Below are positions 17,418 to 26,426 of a DNA stretch of 64,000 bases, piece after piece; position 1 is the stretch's first letter; the number at the start of each line of letters is the position of its first letter. Origin of the DNA: Sphingomonas sp. BK580. Its GTDB lineage: Bacteria > Pseudomonadota > Alphaproteobacteria > Sphingomonadales > Sphingomonadaceae. Under the pieces are notes generated by a model that saw only the letters and a program-made list of their open reading frames with translations, was not told the DNA's origin and ran no database searches. Location: assembly GCF_014194975.1 (NCBI RefSeq), contig NZ_JACIAY010000007.1, positions 124,001 to 188,000 on the forward strand, given 5' to 3'. A program made the position numbers and the translations under genes.

Positions 17418-17714
17418 ATGGTGGAATCGGTAGGACCCTCAACGATCAAGGCGAACGACCTGCGGGTCGCCAGCGTGGCGCGCGTCAGCGCGCCGACGCC
17501 GGCCGCCGCCCCGGTCGCGAGCAGCGCGACGACCGCGATTGCGGCGCCGCAGACGCTCGCCAAATCGCTCGCCGCCGAGCCGCCGGTCGACGGCGACCGC
17601 GTCCAGCAGATCAAGACCGCGATCGCCAACGGCACCTTCCCGCTCTCGCCCGCGACCATCGCGGACCAGTTCATCGCACTTCGTTTCGACTGGATGGCCA
17701 ATGAACAGGCGTGA
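17418..17714 (+). CDS. flgM: Anti-sigma-28 factor FlgM
   Basis: A 98-residue protein with a disordered, alanine-rich N-terminal half and the conserved C-terminal sigma-binding half (VDGDRVQQIKTAIANGTFPL, then IADQFI). It binds FliA until the hook is finished, then is exported. Its own sigma-28-type promoter lies 34 bases upstream, a usual feedback arrangement. The end overlaps flgN by 14 bases. Confidence 0.88.
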   Translation: MVESVGPSTIKANDLRVASVARVSAPTPAAAPVASSATTAIAAPQTLAKSLAAEPPVDGDRVQQIKTAIANGTFPLSPATIADQFIALRFDWMANEQA

Positions 17715-18012
17715 CGCGCTGGTGCGCGTGATCGACATGCTCCACGCCGAGATCGCGGCGCTGAAGACGAACGACATGAACGCGCTGGAGCGCGCCACCG
17801 GCAACAAGCTGCGCGCGATCGAGACGCTCCGGGCGCTCGGCGACGGCCCGGCCGACGCCGAGCTGCGCGGGCTGGTCGAGGAGGCCGACCGGCTCAACGA
17901 CACGTGCCGGATCTACGTCAACCTGATGGCGGCAAATGTCCGCCGCCGCCTGCAACTTCTTTCCGGCCAGGGCGGCGGCGCCTACGGTCGCGCGGGGCTG
18001 GCCTACGCGTAA
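17701..18012 (+). CDS. flgN: Flagellar export chaperone FlgN-like
   Basis: A 103-residue, mostly helical protein. The central helix (VIDMLHAEIAALKTNDMNALE) and the NKLRAIETLRAL region resemble FlgN/FlgN-like chaperones, which bind FlgK and FlgL before export. The position directly after flgM is the usual one. The identification relies on position as much as on sequence. Confidence 0.75.
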   Translation: MNRRDALVRVIDMLHAEIAALKTNDMNALERATGNKLRAIETLRALGDGPADAELRGLVEEADRLNDTCRIYVNLMAANVRRRLQLLSGQGGGAYGRAGLAYA

Positions 18013-18039
18013 GGCGCGCGCGTCTTCATCCCACACGCT

Positions 18040-18132
18040 GTTCCCCGGCGAAGGCCGGGGTCCAGTTGGGTGAATCCCAGCGAGAACCACGGCGACCTTC
18101 CCAACTGGGCCCCGGCCTGCGCCGCGGAACAG
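18040..18132. repeat. Palindromic repeat, family A
   Basis: Arms CTGTTCCCCGGCGAAGGCC and, facing, GGCCCCGGCCTGCGCCGCGG, with CCAACTGG near the centre. It follows flgN and may end its transcript. Confidence 0.7.
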
Positions 18133-18168
18133 GTTAGCGCGTAAGGCGGAACGCGCCCGCCCTCAATC

Positions 18169-18184
18169 TGGCACGCCTCTTGCT
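18169..18184 (+). promoter_or_regulatory. Sigma-54 promoter of the transglycosylase-flhA-fliA unit
   Basis: TGGCACGCCTCTTGCT matches the sigma-54 consensus exactly. The predicted start is near 18195, one base before the ATG at 18196, again predicting a leaderless or nearly leaderless message. Confidence 0.9.
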
Positions 18185-18195
18185 CCACGCATGGC

Positions 18196-19062
18196 ATGAC
18201 CGTCTCCGCGCTCACCCCGGCCACCGGCCGCGTCACCTCCGCGATCCAGCGCGCGGCGCAGCGCACCGGCGTCGACTTCAACTATCTCCTCGGCCAGGCC
18301 AAGATCGAGAGCGGGCTCAACGCCAGCGCGCGCGCCAGCACCTCCTCCGCCTCGGGCCTGTACCAGTTCGTCGAGCAGAGCTGGCTCGCGGTGGTGAAGA
18401 AGCACGGCAGCGAGCACGGGCTCGGCTGGGCGGCGGACAGCATCCAGCAGTCGGGCGGGCGCTTCACCGTCACCGGCGGCAACCGCGCCGCGGTGCTGGG
18501 GCTGCGCAACGATCCCGAGGTCGCCTCGCTGATGGCGGCCGAGCATGCCAGCGACAACAAGGACGCGATCGAGGCGTCGACCGGGCGCGCGGCGACCGGC
18601 ACCGACCTCTATATGGCGCATTTCCTCGGGCTGGGCGGCGCGCGCACCTTCCTCTCGGCGATGCAGAGCAATCCCGAGCGCAGCGCCGCCTCGCTCTTCC
18701 CCGCCGCCGCGCGCGCCAACCGCGGCGTCTTCTTCGACAGCGACGGCTCCGCGCGCTCGCTCGGCGAGGTGTACCAGCGCTTCGCCGGCAAGCTGGGCGA
18801 CGGCGCCGCGTCGATGGGCGCGACCACGCCGTCCGACCGGCTGCAGTTCGCCGCACAGGCGCTGGCGATGGGCGACGAGAACACCGTCGTCACCGGCGCG
18901 GGCGAGAGCGCGACCGACGCGCTCGCCTGGGCCCGGTCGACGCTAGGCCAGTCGACGCTCGGCCAGATCAAGGGCGTCCAGGCGCAGCAGGCCAGCCTGC
19001 TCCGGCCGACCCCCGCCAACGCGCGGCTCGCCTACATGATGCTCGCGCGGATGGGGAACTGA
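18196..19062 (+). CDS. Flagellum-associated lytic transglycosylase (SLT domain)
   Basis: A 288-residue protein with an SLT-type catalytic domain near its N terminus. KIESG (Glu38, the likely catalytic residue), SASGLYQF and the later GTDLYMAHFLGLGGA are visible. No signal peptide is evident, so export may use the flagellar apparatus. It probably opens peptidoglycan for rod passage, replacing the missing C-terminal half of FlgJ. It starts right after a sigma-54 promoter and is followed four bases later by flhA. Confidence 0.85.
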   Translation: MTVSALTPATGRVTSAIQRAAQRTGVDFNYLLGQAKIESGLNASARASTSSASGLYQFVEQSWLAVVKKHGSEHGLGWAADSIQQSGGRFTVTGGNRAAVLGLRNDPEVASLMAAEHASDNKDAIEASTGRAATGTDLYMAHFLGLGGARTFLSAMQSNPERSAASLFPAAARANRGVFFDSDGSARSLGEVYQRFAGKLGDGAASMGATTPSDRLQFAAQALAMGDENTVVTGAGESATDALAWARSTLGQSTLGQIKGVQAQQASLLRPTPANARLAYMMLARMGN

Positions 19063-19066
19063 TCCG

Positions 19067-21130
19067 ATGAAGCTGCTCGCCAACGCGCGCCAGGCCGCGC
19101 TGCCCGCCGCGATCCTGCTGCTCGTCGTCCTCATGGTGGTGCCGATCCCGGCCTTCATGCTGGACGTGTTCTTCATCATGAACATCACGATCAGCCTCGC
19201 GGTGCTGATGGTGGCGCTCAACGCCGAGAAGCCGCTCGACTTCTCGTCGTTCCCGACGGTGCTGCTGTTCGCCACGCTGTTCCGGCTCGGCCTCAACGTC
19301 GCCTCGACTCGCATCGTGCTGGTCCACGGCCACACCGGCTCGGCCGCGGCGGGGCACGTGATCGAGGCCTTCGGCTCGTTCGTGATCGGCGGCGACTATG
19401 TCGTCGGCCTGTTCGTCTTCGCGATCATCGTCATCATCAACCTGATCGTGGTCACCAAGGGCGCCGGCCGCGTCTCCGAGGTGTCGGCGCGCTTCACGCT
19501 CGACGCGCTGCCCGGCAAGCAGATGGCGATCGACGCCGACCTCAACGCCGGCCTGATCACCCCCGACGACGCCAAGAAGCGCCGCGTCGAGGTCGCCACC
19601 GAGGCCGACTTCTACGGCTCGATGGACGGTTCGTCCAAGTTCGTGAAGGGCGACGCGGTCGCCGGCCTGTTGATCCTCGCGGCGAATATCGTCGGCGGGC
19701 TGATCCTCGGGCCCGTGAGCCACGGGCTGACGATCGCCAAGGCGGCGCAGAGCTACACGATGCTGGCGATCGGCGACGCGCTGGTGGCGCAGGTGCCCGC
19801 GCTGCTGCTCTCGATCGCCGCCGCCTCGATCGTCACCCGCGTCAGCTCGGACAAGGACCTCGCCGGCCAGATCGGCGGGCAGTTCGGCTCGGCGCGCACC
19901 TGGGCGCCGGTGGCGGTGATCCTGACGCTGCTCGGGCTGCTGCCCGGCATGCCGCACTTCGTCATCCTGCCGCTCGCCGCCATCGCCGGCTTCGCCGCGT
20001 GGAAGCTGCACCAGAACGCCAAGCGCCCGCAGATCGTGGAGGCCCCGGTCGCGGTCGAGCAGCCCGACCCGTCGAAGATCGGCTGGGACGAGGTGACCGA
20101 GGCGATGATGGTCAACCTCGACGTCGGCTACGGCCTGGTGCCGCTGGTCGACGAGCGCCGCGGCGCGCCGCTGATGAGCCGTCTCACCGGCGTGCGCCGC
20201 CAGCTGAGCAAGGAGCTGGGCTTCGTGGTGCCGCAGGTGCGCGTGCGCGACGACATCAACCTGGCGCCCTACACCTATCGCGTGATGCTCGGCGGCGTCT
20301 GCGTCGGCGAGGACCAGGTCTCGCCCGACGAGATGCTGGCGCTCGACACCGGCCAGGGCTTCGGCGAGCTGATCGGCAAGAAGGCCAAGGACCCGACCTT
20401 CGGGCTCGACGCGACCTGGATCTCGCCGGGCGACGCCGATGCCGCGACCGGCCAGGGCTATCTGGTGGTCGACGCCGGCACGGTGATGGCGACGCACCTC
20501 AACCACGCGCTCGGCGCCAACGCCGCCGACCTGCTCGGCGCCGACGAGGTGCAGTCGCTGCTCGACGGGCTCAAGGAGCGCGCCCCGCAGCTGGTCGCCG
20601 CGCTCGCGCCGCTGCCGCAGACCGCGCTGGTGGCGGTGCTCAAGGGGCTGCTGTCCGAGGGCATCCAGCTGCGCGAGTTCCGCCGCATCGCCGCCGCGAT
20701 CTCGATGGCCGCGCAGAAGACGCACGATCCCGTCGAGCTGATCGAGCTGATCCGCCCCGAGCTGGGCCCGCTGATCATCGCCAAGCTGGCCGGCGTGCGC
20801 GAGCCGCTGCGGGTCATGACGCTCGAGGGCGGGCTGGAGCAACTGCTCGGCCAGGGGCTGCGCAGCGATCCCAGCCGCCAGGTGATCGAGCCCGAGCTCG
20901 GCCGCCGCATCGTCGACGCACTCCAGGCGGCGGCGCAGCCGCTGATGGCCGAGGCCAAGCCGTTCGCGCTGGTCGTGCAGCCGGCGATCCGCGTCGCCGT
21001 CCGCAAACTCATCCGCACCGTTCTCCCGGATACCCCTGTCATGAGCTTCTTCGAAGTGCCCGAGGACAAGCCCGTCGAGGTCGTCGCGATCATCGGTGGC
21101 CAGCACCAGCCGCAGGCGCTGGCGGCATGA
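19067..21130 (+). CDS. flhA: Flagellar type III export gate protein FlhA
   Basis: A 687-residue inner-membrane protein. The first 310 residues hold the membrane helices and the very conserved segment LDFSSFPTVLLFATLFRLGLNVASTR, here seen at residues about 55-80, followed by the FHIPEP-type region around TLDALPGKQMAIDADLNAG. The cytoplasmic C-terminal domain binds chaperone-substrate complexes. It overlaps fliA by four bases, a coupling that ties export to late-gene sigma factor synthesis. Confidence 0.95.
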   Translation: MKLLANARQAALPAAILLLVVLMVVPIPAFMLDVFFIMNITISLAVLMVALNAEKPLDFSSFPTVLLFATLFRLGLNVASTRIVLVHGHTGSAAAGHVIEAFGSFVIGGDYVVGLFVFAIIVIINLIVVTKGAGRVSEVSARFTLDALPGKQMAIDADLNAGLITPDDAKKRRVEVATEADFYGSMDGSSKFVKGDAVAGLLILAANIVGGLILGPVSHGLTIAKAAQSYTMLAIGDALVAQVPALLLSIAAASIVTRVSSDKDLAGQIGGQFGSARTWAPVAVILTLLGLLPGMPHFVILPLAAIAGFAAWKLHQNAKRPQIVEAPVAVEQPDPSKIGWDEVTEAMMVNLDVGYGLVPLVDERRGAPLMSRLTGVRRQLSKELGFVVPQVRVRDDINLAPYTYRVMLGGVCVGEDQVSPDEMLALDTGQGFGELIGKKAKDPTFGLDATWISPGDADAATGQGYLVVDAGTVMATHLNHALGANAADLLGADEVQSLLDGLKERAPQLVAALAPLPQTALVAVLKGLLSEGIQLREFRRIAAAISMAAQKTHDPVELIELIRPELGPLIIAKLAGVREPLRVMTLEGGLEQLLGQGLRSDPSRQVIEPELGRRIVDALQAAAQPLMAEAKPFALVVQPAIRVAVRKLIRTVLPDTPVMSFFEVPEDKPVEVVAIIGGQHQPQALAA

Positions 21131-21903
21131 GCGCCGAGCCGATGCGCGGCGCCTTCGCCGCCGCCCAGCCCGCCCCTCTCCCCGCGGCTCAGGCCACCGC
21201 CCCGCTGACCTACTCGCGCCCGCGCAAGCGCGACGAGAACGCGCTGGTGCAGCAGCACCTGCCGCTCGTCCGTCGGCTGGCGTGGCACGTCCACGGCTCG
21301 GTCTCAACCGCGATCGAGGTGGAGGACCTGGTCCAGGTCGGGCTGGTCGCGCTGGTCGAGGCGGTCGCCGCCTTCGAGGACCGCGGCCAGGTGACGCTCA
21401 AGCAATATCTCGTGACGCGGCTGCGCGGCGCGATGATCGACGAGCTGCGCCGCCACGCCGCGATGACGCGCGGCGCGATCCGCCGCAAGCGCGAGTACGC
21501 GCGCGCGGTCAACCAGCTCAGCCACGAGTACGGCCGCGCGCCGACCGACCGCGAGATCGCCGCCAAGCTCGAGGTATCGCCCGAGAAGCTGCGCACCGAT
21601 TATGCCGCGGCGGAGGCGGTGCGCTACGAGTCGATCGACGAGGTCTATGCCGACGACCAGCCGTGGTTCGCCAGCGACACGCCCGACGCCTTCGAGCAGC
21701 TCTCCGAGGCGCAGACGCGCGACCGGCTGATCGCCGCGATCTCTTCCTTGCCCGAGCGCGAGCAGATGGTGATCCAGCTCTACCACGTCGAGGAGCTCAA
21801 CCTGGAGGAGATCGGCCAGGTGCTGGGCGTCGGCGCCGCGCGCGTGTGCCAGATCAAGTCGAGCGCGCACGCGCGGCTGAAGAAGGCGATGACGCGCGGC
21901 TGA
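21127..21903 (+). CDS. fliA: RNA polymerase sigma-28 factor FliA
   Basis: A 258-residue sigma factor of the FliA/WhiG type. Region 2 shows QQHLPLVRRLAWHV and EVEDLVQVGLVALVEAV, region 3 shows NQLSHEYGRAPTDREIAAKL, and region 4 has SLPEREQMVIQLYHVEELNL followed by the GVGAARVCQIKSSA recognition helix. It should transcribe the flagellins and flgM, whose promoters share TAAA-N15-GTCGTTT. Its inhibitor FlgM is encoded at 17418. Confidence 0.93.
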   Translation: MSAEPMRGAFAAAQPAPLPAAQATAPLTYSRPRKRDENALVQQHLPLVRRLAWHVHGSVSTAIEVEDLVQVGLVALVEAVAAFEDRGQVTLKQYLVTRLRGAMIDELRRHAAMTRGAIRRKREYARAVNQLSHEYGRAPTDREIAAKLEVSPEKLRTDYAAAEAVRYESIDEVYADDQPWFASDTPDAFEQLSEAQTRDRLIAAISSLPEREQMVIQLYHVEELNLEEIGQVLGVGAARVCQIKSSAHARLKKAMTRG

Positions 21904-21974
21904 GGCGGGATCGCGGCGGGATCCGGGCCCGGGCGCGGGCGTTGCCCCGCGACCATGTCCGAGAGGAGCCGCCG

Positions 21975-22127
21975 ATGACCGACTCACGCCAGCCCGACCC
22001 CGCCGCCGCGCCGCTCACCGAGCCCGCACGCGACCGCGACGCCCCGGCCAACCCGAGCGTGGACCAGCTGCCCGAGGGCGAGCCCGAGGACAATCCCGAC
22101 GACCTCACGGTGCAGGGCGGGGAGTGA
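21975..22127 (+). CDS. Small acidic hypothetical protein
   Basis: A 50-residue, proline- and aspartate-rich protein without a hydrophobic segment; GAGAGGAG lies just upstream of the ATG, which supports real translation. It is probably disordered. No family recognised. Confidence 0.5.
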   Translation: MTDSRQPDPAAAPLTEPARDRDAPANPSVDQLPEGEPEDNPDDLTVQGGE

Positions 22128-22138
22128 GCGACACCTGA

Positions 22139-22272
22139 GATCCTCCCCGCTCGCGGGGATGCGGACCGCCGGCCGCAGGCCGGTGGTGGAGGGGGTGTGC
22201 CGCGAGCGCAGCCCTCGTGGAAGCCCCCTCCACCAGCCTGCGGCTGGTCCCCCTCCCCGTGCCGAGGAGGAT
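22139..22272. repeat. Palindromic repeat, family B
   Basis: The ends are GATCCTCCCC and, inverted, GAGGAGGAT; the middle holds GGTGGTGGAGGGG facing CCCCCTCCACCA. The same ends and core occur at 23357-23553 and 47990-48189, so it is a dispersed element of about 130-200 bases. Confidence 0.7.
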
Positions 22273-22310
22273 TCTGCCTGCCGCTGCCCTCGCCGCTTCG
22301 CCACAAGCGG

Positions 22311-22402
22311 AACCCCCGCCAGCCTCGCTGACGGGGGTCCCGCGATCCACTTAGCTCGCTCCGGCGCCGGCCCCGCCATGTTCGGGGGCGAGGGGCCGGC
22401 GC
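22311..22402 (-). terminator. Double hairpin downstream of flagellin 1
   Basis: Just past the flagellin stop is an 11-base perfect stem (GCGCCGGCCCC at 22364 with GGGGCCGGCGC at 22392). A second hairpin of CCCCCGCCAGC and GCTGACGGGGG spans 22313-22337. No long U-tract follows. An equivalent pair lies downstream of flagellin 2. Confidence 0.65.
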
Positions 22403-22412
22403 GCATCGGCGA

Positions 22413-23240
22413 TTAGCCGAGCAGCTTCATCACGCCCTGCTGCGACTGGTTGGCCTGCGCCAGCATCGCGGTCGAGGCCTGGTTGAGGATCTGCGACTTG
22501 GCGAGCGCGGTGGTCTCGGTCGAGAAGTCGGCGTCCTCGATGCGGCTGCGCGCGTCGGTCAGGTTGGTGACGTTGGCGGTGGCGTTGTTCACCGCCGACT
22601 CGAGGCGGTTCTGCGCCGAACCCAGCGAGGCGCGCGCGCTCGAAACCTGCGCGATCGCGGCGTCATACTGATCCAGCGTCGCGTTGTTGGCGGCGGTGGC
22701 GTCGGCGAAGCTCAGGTCGGTCACGGTCTTCAGGCCGCCCGCCGCGGTGAAGTCGACCGACTTCAGCGTGACCTTGTCGCCCGTGTTGGCGCCGGTCTGG
22801 ATGTCGAAGCCGGTCGCCGCCGCCGAGTCGAACAGCTTCTTGCCGTTGAACGAGGTGGTGGTGACGATCGAGCTGATCTGGTCCTTGAGCGCCGACTGCT
22901 CGGCGCGGATCGACGAGACGTCGGCCGCGGCATAGGTGCCGTTGCTCGCCTGCACCGTCAGCTCGCGCATGCGCTGCAGCATGTTCGAGACCTCGCCCAG
23001 CGCGCCTTCCGCGGTCTGCGCCATCGAGATGCCGTCGTTGGCGTTGCGGATGCCCTGGCTCATGCCGCGGATCTGCGACGTCATCGAGTTGCTGATCGCG
23101 AGGCCGGCGGCGTCGTCCTTCGCCGAGTTGATGCGCTTGCCGGTCGACAGGCGCTCCATCGAGACCGACAGGGCCTTGTTCGCCATGTTCGAGGCGGTGG
23201 TCGCGCGCAGCGCCGAGGTGTTCGAGTTGATCACGGTCAT
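22413..23240 (-). CDS. fliC: Flagellin 1
   Basis: A 275-residue filament protein. The N-terminal domain ([20 protein letters not shown], then [20 protein letters not shown]) and the C-terminal domain ([20 protein letters not shown], then [12 protein letters not shown]) are typical. The outer D2/D3 domains are nearly absent, as in other short alphaproteobacterial flagellins. It differs from the flagellin at 23697 mainly in the middle (residues about 175-215). It has its own sigma-28-type promoter at 23310-23336. Confidence 0.95.
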   Translation of the reverse strand: MTVINSNTSALRATTASNMANKALSVSMERLSTGKRINSAKDDAAGLAISNSMTSQIRGMSQGIRNANDGISMAQTAEGALGEVSNMLQRMRELTVQASNGTYAAADVSSIRAEQSALKDQISSIVTTTSFNGKKLFDSAAATGFDIQTGANTGDKVTLKSVDFTAAGGLKTVTDLSFADATAANNATLDQYDAAIAQVSSARASLGSAQNRLESAVNNATANVTNLTDARSRIEDADFSTETTALAKSQILNQASTAMLAQANQSQQGVMKLLG

Positions 23241-23309
23241 GGGACTATCTCCATCTGCCCGGCCCGCTTGCCGCCCCCGAATGCGCAGGTGGCCGTGCCG
23301 TCTTCCCTA

Positions 23310-23336
23310 CAAACGACCGATCCGGCGGGAGATTTA
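23310..23336 (-). promoter_or_regulatory. Sigma-28-type promoter of flagellin 1
   Basis: On the minus strand TAAA (23336-23333) and GTCGTTTG (23317-23310) are separated by 15 bases. The predicted start lies roughly 65 bases before the ATG. Confidence 0.75.
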
Positions 23337-23356
23337 GAGTTTTCGTGAGGCCGAAG

Positions 23357-23553
23357 ATCCTACCCGCTCGCGGGCAGGGGGACCGCGTCCGAAGGGGGGT
23401 GACGGAGGGGGGCTGCCGCGAACGAGCCGGTGCGTGAGCGGAGCCCCCCCACCAGCCTCGTCTGTCGTGCCGGTGGGATGGCCCCCGGCAATGCCAGCCA
23501 TGTCCGGGGACATGGCGGCCTGCACGCCCCCCCCCGCGCGAGCGGAGAGGATT
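23357..23553. repeat. Palindromic repeat, family B, between flagellin genes
   Basis: Starts GATCCTACCCGC and ends GAGAGGATT, with a GGAGGGGGGC and GCCCCCCCACCAGC pair within. It contains CATGTCCGGGGACATGGC, which also occurs in the copy at 47990. Confidence 0.65.
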
Positions 23554-23589
23554 TCGCCTGCCGCTGCGCTCGGCTCCGCCACGAACGAG

Positions 23590-23677
23590 AAACCCCCGCC
23601 AGCATCGCTGACGGGGGCCCCGCATCCCTTTCAACCATCACCCGGCGCCGGCCCCGCCACGTTCGGGGGCGAGGGGC
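23590..23677 (-). terminator. Double hairpin downstream of flagellin 2
   Basis: CCCCCGCCAGC and GCTGACGGGGG pair at 23593-23617 and, in the direction of transcription, are followed by a short TTT. A GGCCCC/GGGGCC stem lies nearer the stop codon. This mirrors the end of the flagellin 1 gene. Confidence 0.65.
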
Positions 23678-23696
23678 CGTCGGTGGGCGTCGGCGA

Positions 23697-24521
23697 TTAG
23701 CCGAGCAGCTTCATCACGCCCTGCTGCGACTGGTTGGCCTGCGCCAGCATCGCGGTCGAGGCCTGGTTGAGGATCTGCGACTTGGCGAGCGCGGTGGTCT
23801 CGGTCGAGAAGTCGGCGTCCTCGATGCGGCTGCGCGCGTCGGTCAGGTTGGTGACGTTGGCGGTGGCGTTGTTCACCGCCGACTCGAGGCGGTTCTGCGC
23901 CGAACCCAGCGAGGCGCGCGCGCCCGAGACCTCGGCGATCGCCGCATCATAATCGCCGAGCGAGGCGGTGGTCGCGGCGTCGGCGAACGTCTTGGTCGTG
24001 ACGATGTTGAGCTTCGACGCGGCGTCGCCGAAGTCGACCGACTTGAGCGTGACCTTGTCGCCCGTGTTGGCGCCGGTCTGGATGTCGAAGCCAGTCGCCG
24101 CCGCCGAGTCGAACAGCTTCTTGCCGTTGAACGAGGTGGTGGTGACGATCGAGCTGATCTGGTCCTTCAACGCCGACTGCTCGGCGCGGATCGAGGCGGT
24201 GTCATTGTCGGCATAGGTGCCGTTGGCCGCCTGCACCGTCAGCTCGCGCATGCGCTGCAGCATGTTCGAGACCTCGCCCAGCGCGCCTTCCGCGGTCTGC
24301 GCCATCGAGATGCCGTCGTTGGCGTTGCGGATGCCCTGGCTCATGCCGCGGATCTGCGACGTCATCGAGTTGCTGATCGCGAGGCCGGCGGCGTCATCCT
24401 TCGCCGAGTTGATGCGCTTGCCGGTCGACAGGCGCTCCATCGAGACCGAGAGCGACTTGTTGGCCATGTTCGAGGCGGTGGTGGCGCGCAGGGCCGAGGT
24501 GTTCGAGTTGATCACGGTCAT
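23697..24521 (-). CDS. fliC: Flagellin 2
   Basis: A 274-residue flagellin nearly identical to the neighbouring one at both ends. The differences lie around residues 112-120 (YADNDTAS against YAAADVSS) and 175-215. ATG 24521 is the homologous start; an in-frame codon at 24587 would add an unrelated leader. The promoter, terminator hairpins and flanking bases are also duplicated, so the whole transcription unit was copied. Confidence 0.95.
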   Translation of the reverse strand: MTVINSNTSALRATTASNMANKSLSVSMERLSTGKRINSAKDDAAGLAISNSMTSQIRGMSQGIRNANDGISMAQTAEGALGEVSNMLQRMRELTVQAANGTYADNDTASIRAEQSALKDQISSIVTTTSFNGKKLFDSAAATGFDIQTGANTGDKVTLKSVDFGDAASKLNIVTTKTFADAATTASLGDYDAAIAEVSGARASLGSAQNRLESAVNNATANVTNLTDARSRIEDADFSTETTALAKSQILNQASTAMLAQANQSQQGVMKLLG

Positions 24522-24592
24522 GGGAAAGTCTCCGTCTGCTTCGGCCCGCCCCGCCGCCCCCGAATGAGCAGGTGGCCGCGCCGTCACCGCCT

Positions 24593-24619
24593 CAAACGAC
24601 CGTGATCCGCGAAGCTTTA
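24593..24619 (-). promoter_or_regulatory. Sigma-28-type promoter of flagellin 2
   Basis: On the minus strand TAAA (24619-24616) and GTCGTTTG (24600-24593) are separated by 15 bases, the same as at flagellin 1 and flgM. Confidence 0.75.
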
Positions 24620-24800
24620 GCGAAAAACTTTAGCCCCGATCGGTGATCGAGGACCGCGGCCCGATCCCCTCCCCTACGTACGCGCGCGCGTGGCGCGGAC
24701 GCTCGCGCCCCCGGAAAAAACCTGCCGGCCACCGGCAATTATACTCCGCGTTAACCACTGGCGGCGCATTCAAGCCTTCGAGATTCGAGGGATATTTCCG

Positions 24801-26068
<1,268 letters not shown>

Positions 26069-26072
<4 letters not shown>

Positions 26073-26425
26073 GCGCGGTGGGAGGCGTCGGCGGCATCGA
26101 CCGCGTGATGGCGCTGCGCGCGCAGATCCTCGAGCGCAACGCCGCGCTGAGCCGCGCCGGCGCCGCCGCCCCGGCCGCCGCGCCGCAGGGCGCGTCGGCC
26201 AACGCGACGAGCTTCGCCGACACGATGCAGTCGGCGCTCGCCAAGGTGAACGACGGCCAGCAGAAGGCCTCGGCGCTGAGCGAGCAGTACGAGCGCGGCG
26301 AGACCGTCGACATCGCCAAGGTGATGCTGGCGCGCCAGGAGGCCTCGGTCGGCTTCGAGGCGACGCTGCAGGTCCGCAACAAGATCCTGTCCGCCTACAA
26401 GGACATCATGAGCATGCCGGTCTGA
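26069..26425 (+). CDS. fliE: Flagellar hook-basal body protein FliE
   Basis: A 118-residue protein that links the MS ring to the rod. SFADTMQSALAKVNDGQQKA and VDIAKVMLARQEASVGFEA are the conserved segments. Four-base overlap with the activator upstream and a one-base gap to fliF place it in the same operon. Confidence 0.9.
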
Positions 26426-26426
26426 T

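Noticed and set aside
24750..24775. A GTTAACCA element before the sigma-54 activator, possibly a CtrA half-site
   Set aside because: Only one half-site is present, and the standard TTAA-N7-TTAA is not formed. Kept as a note only.
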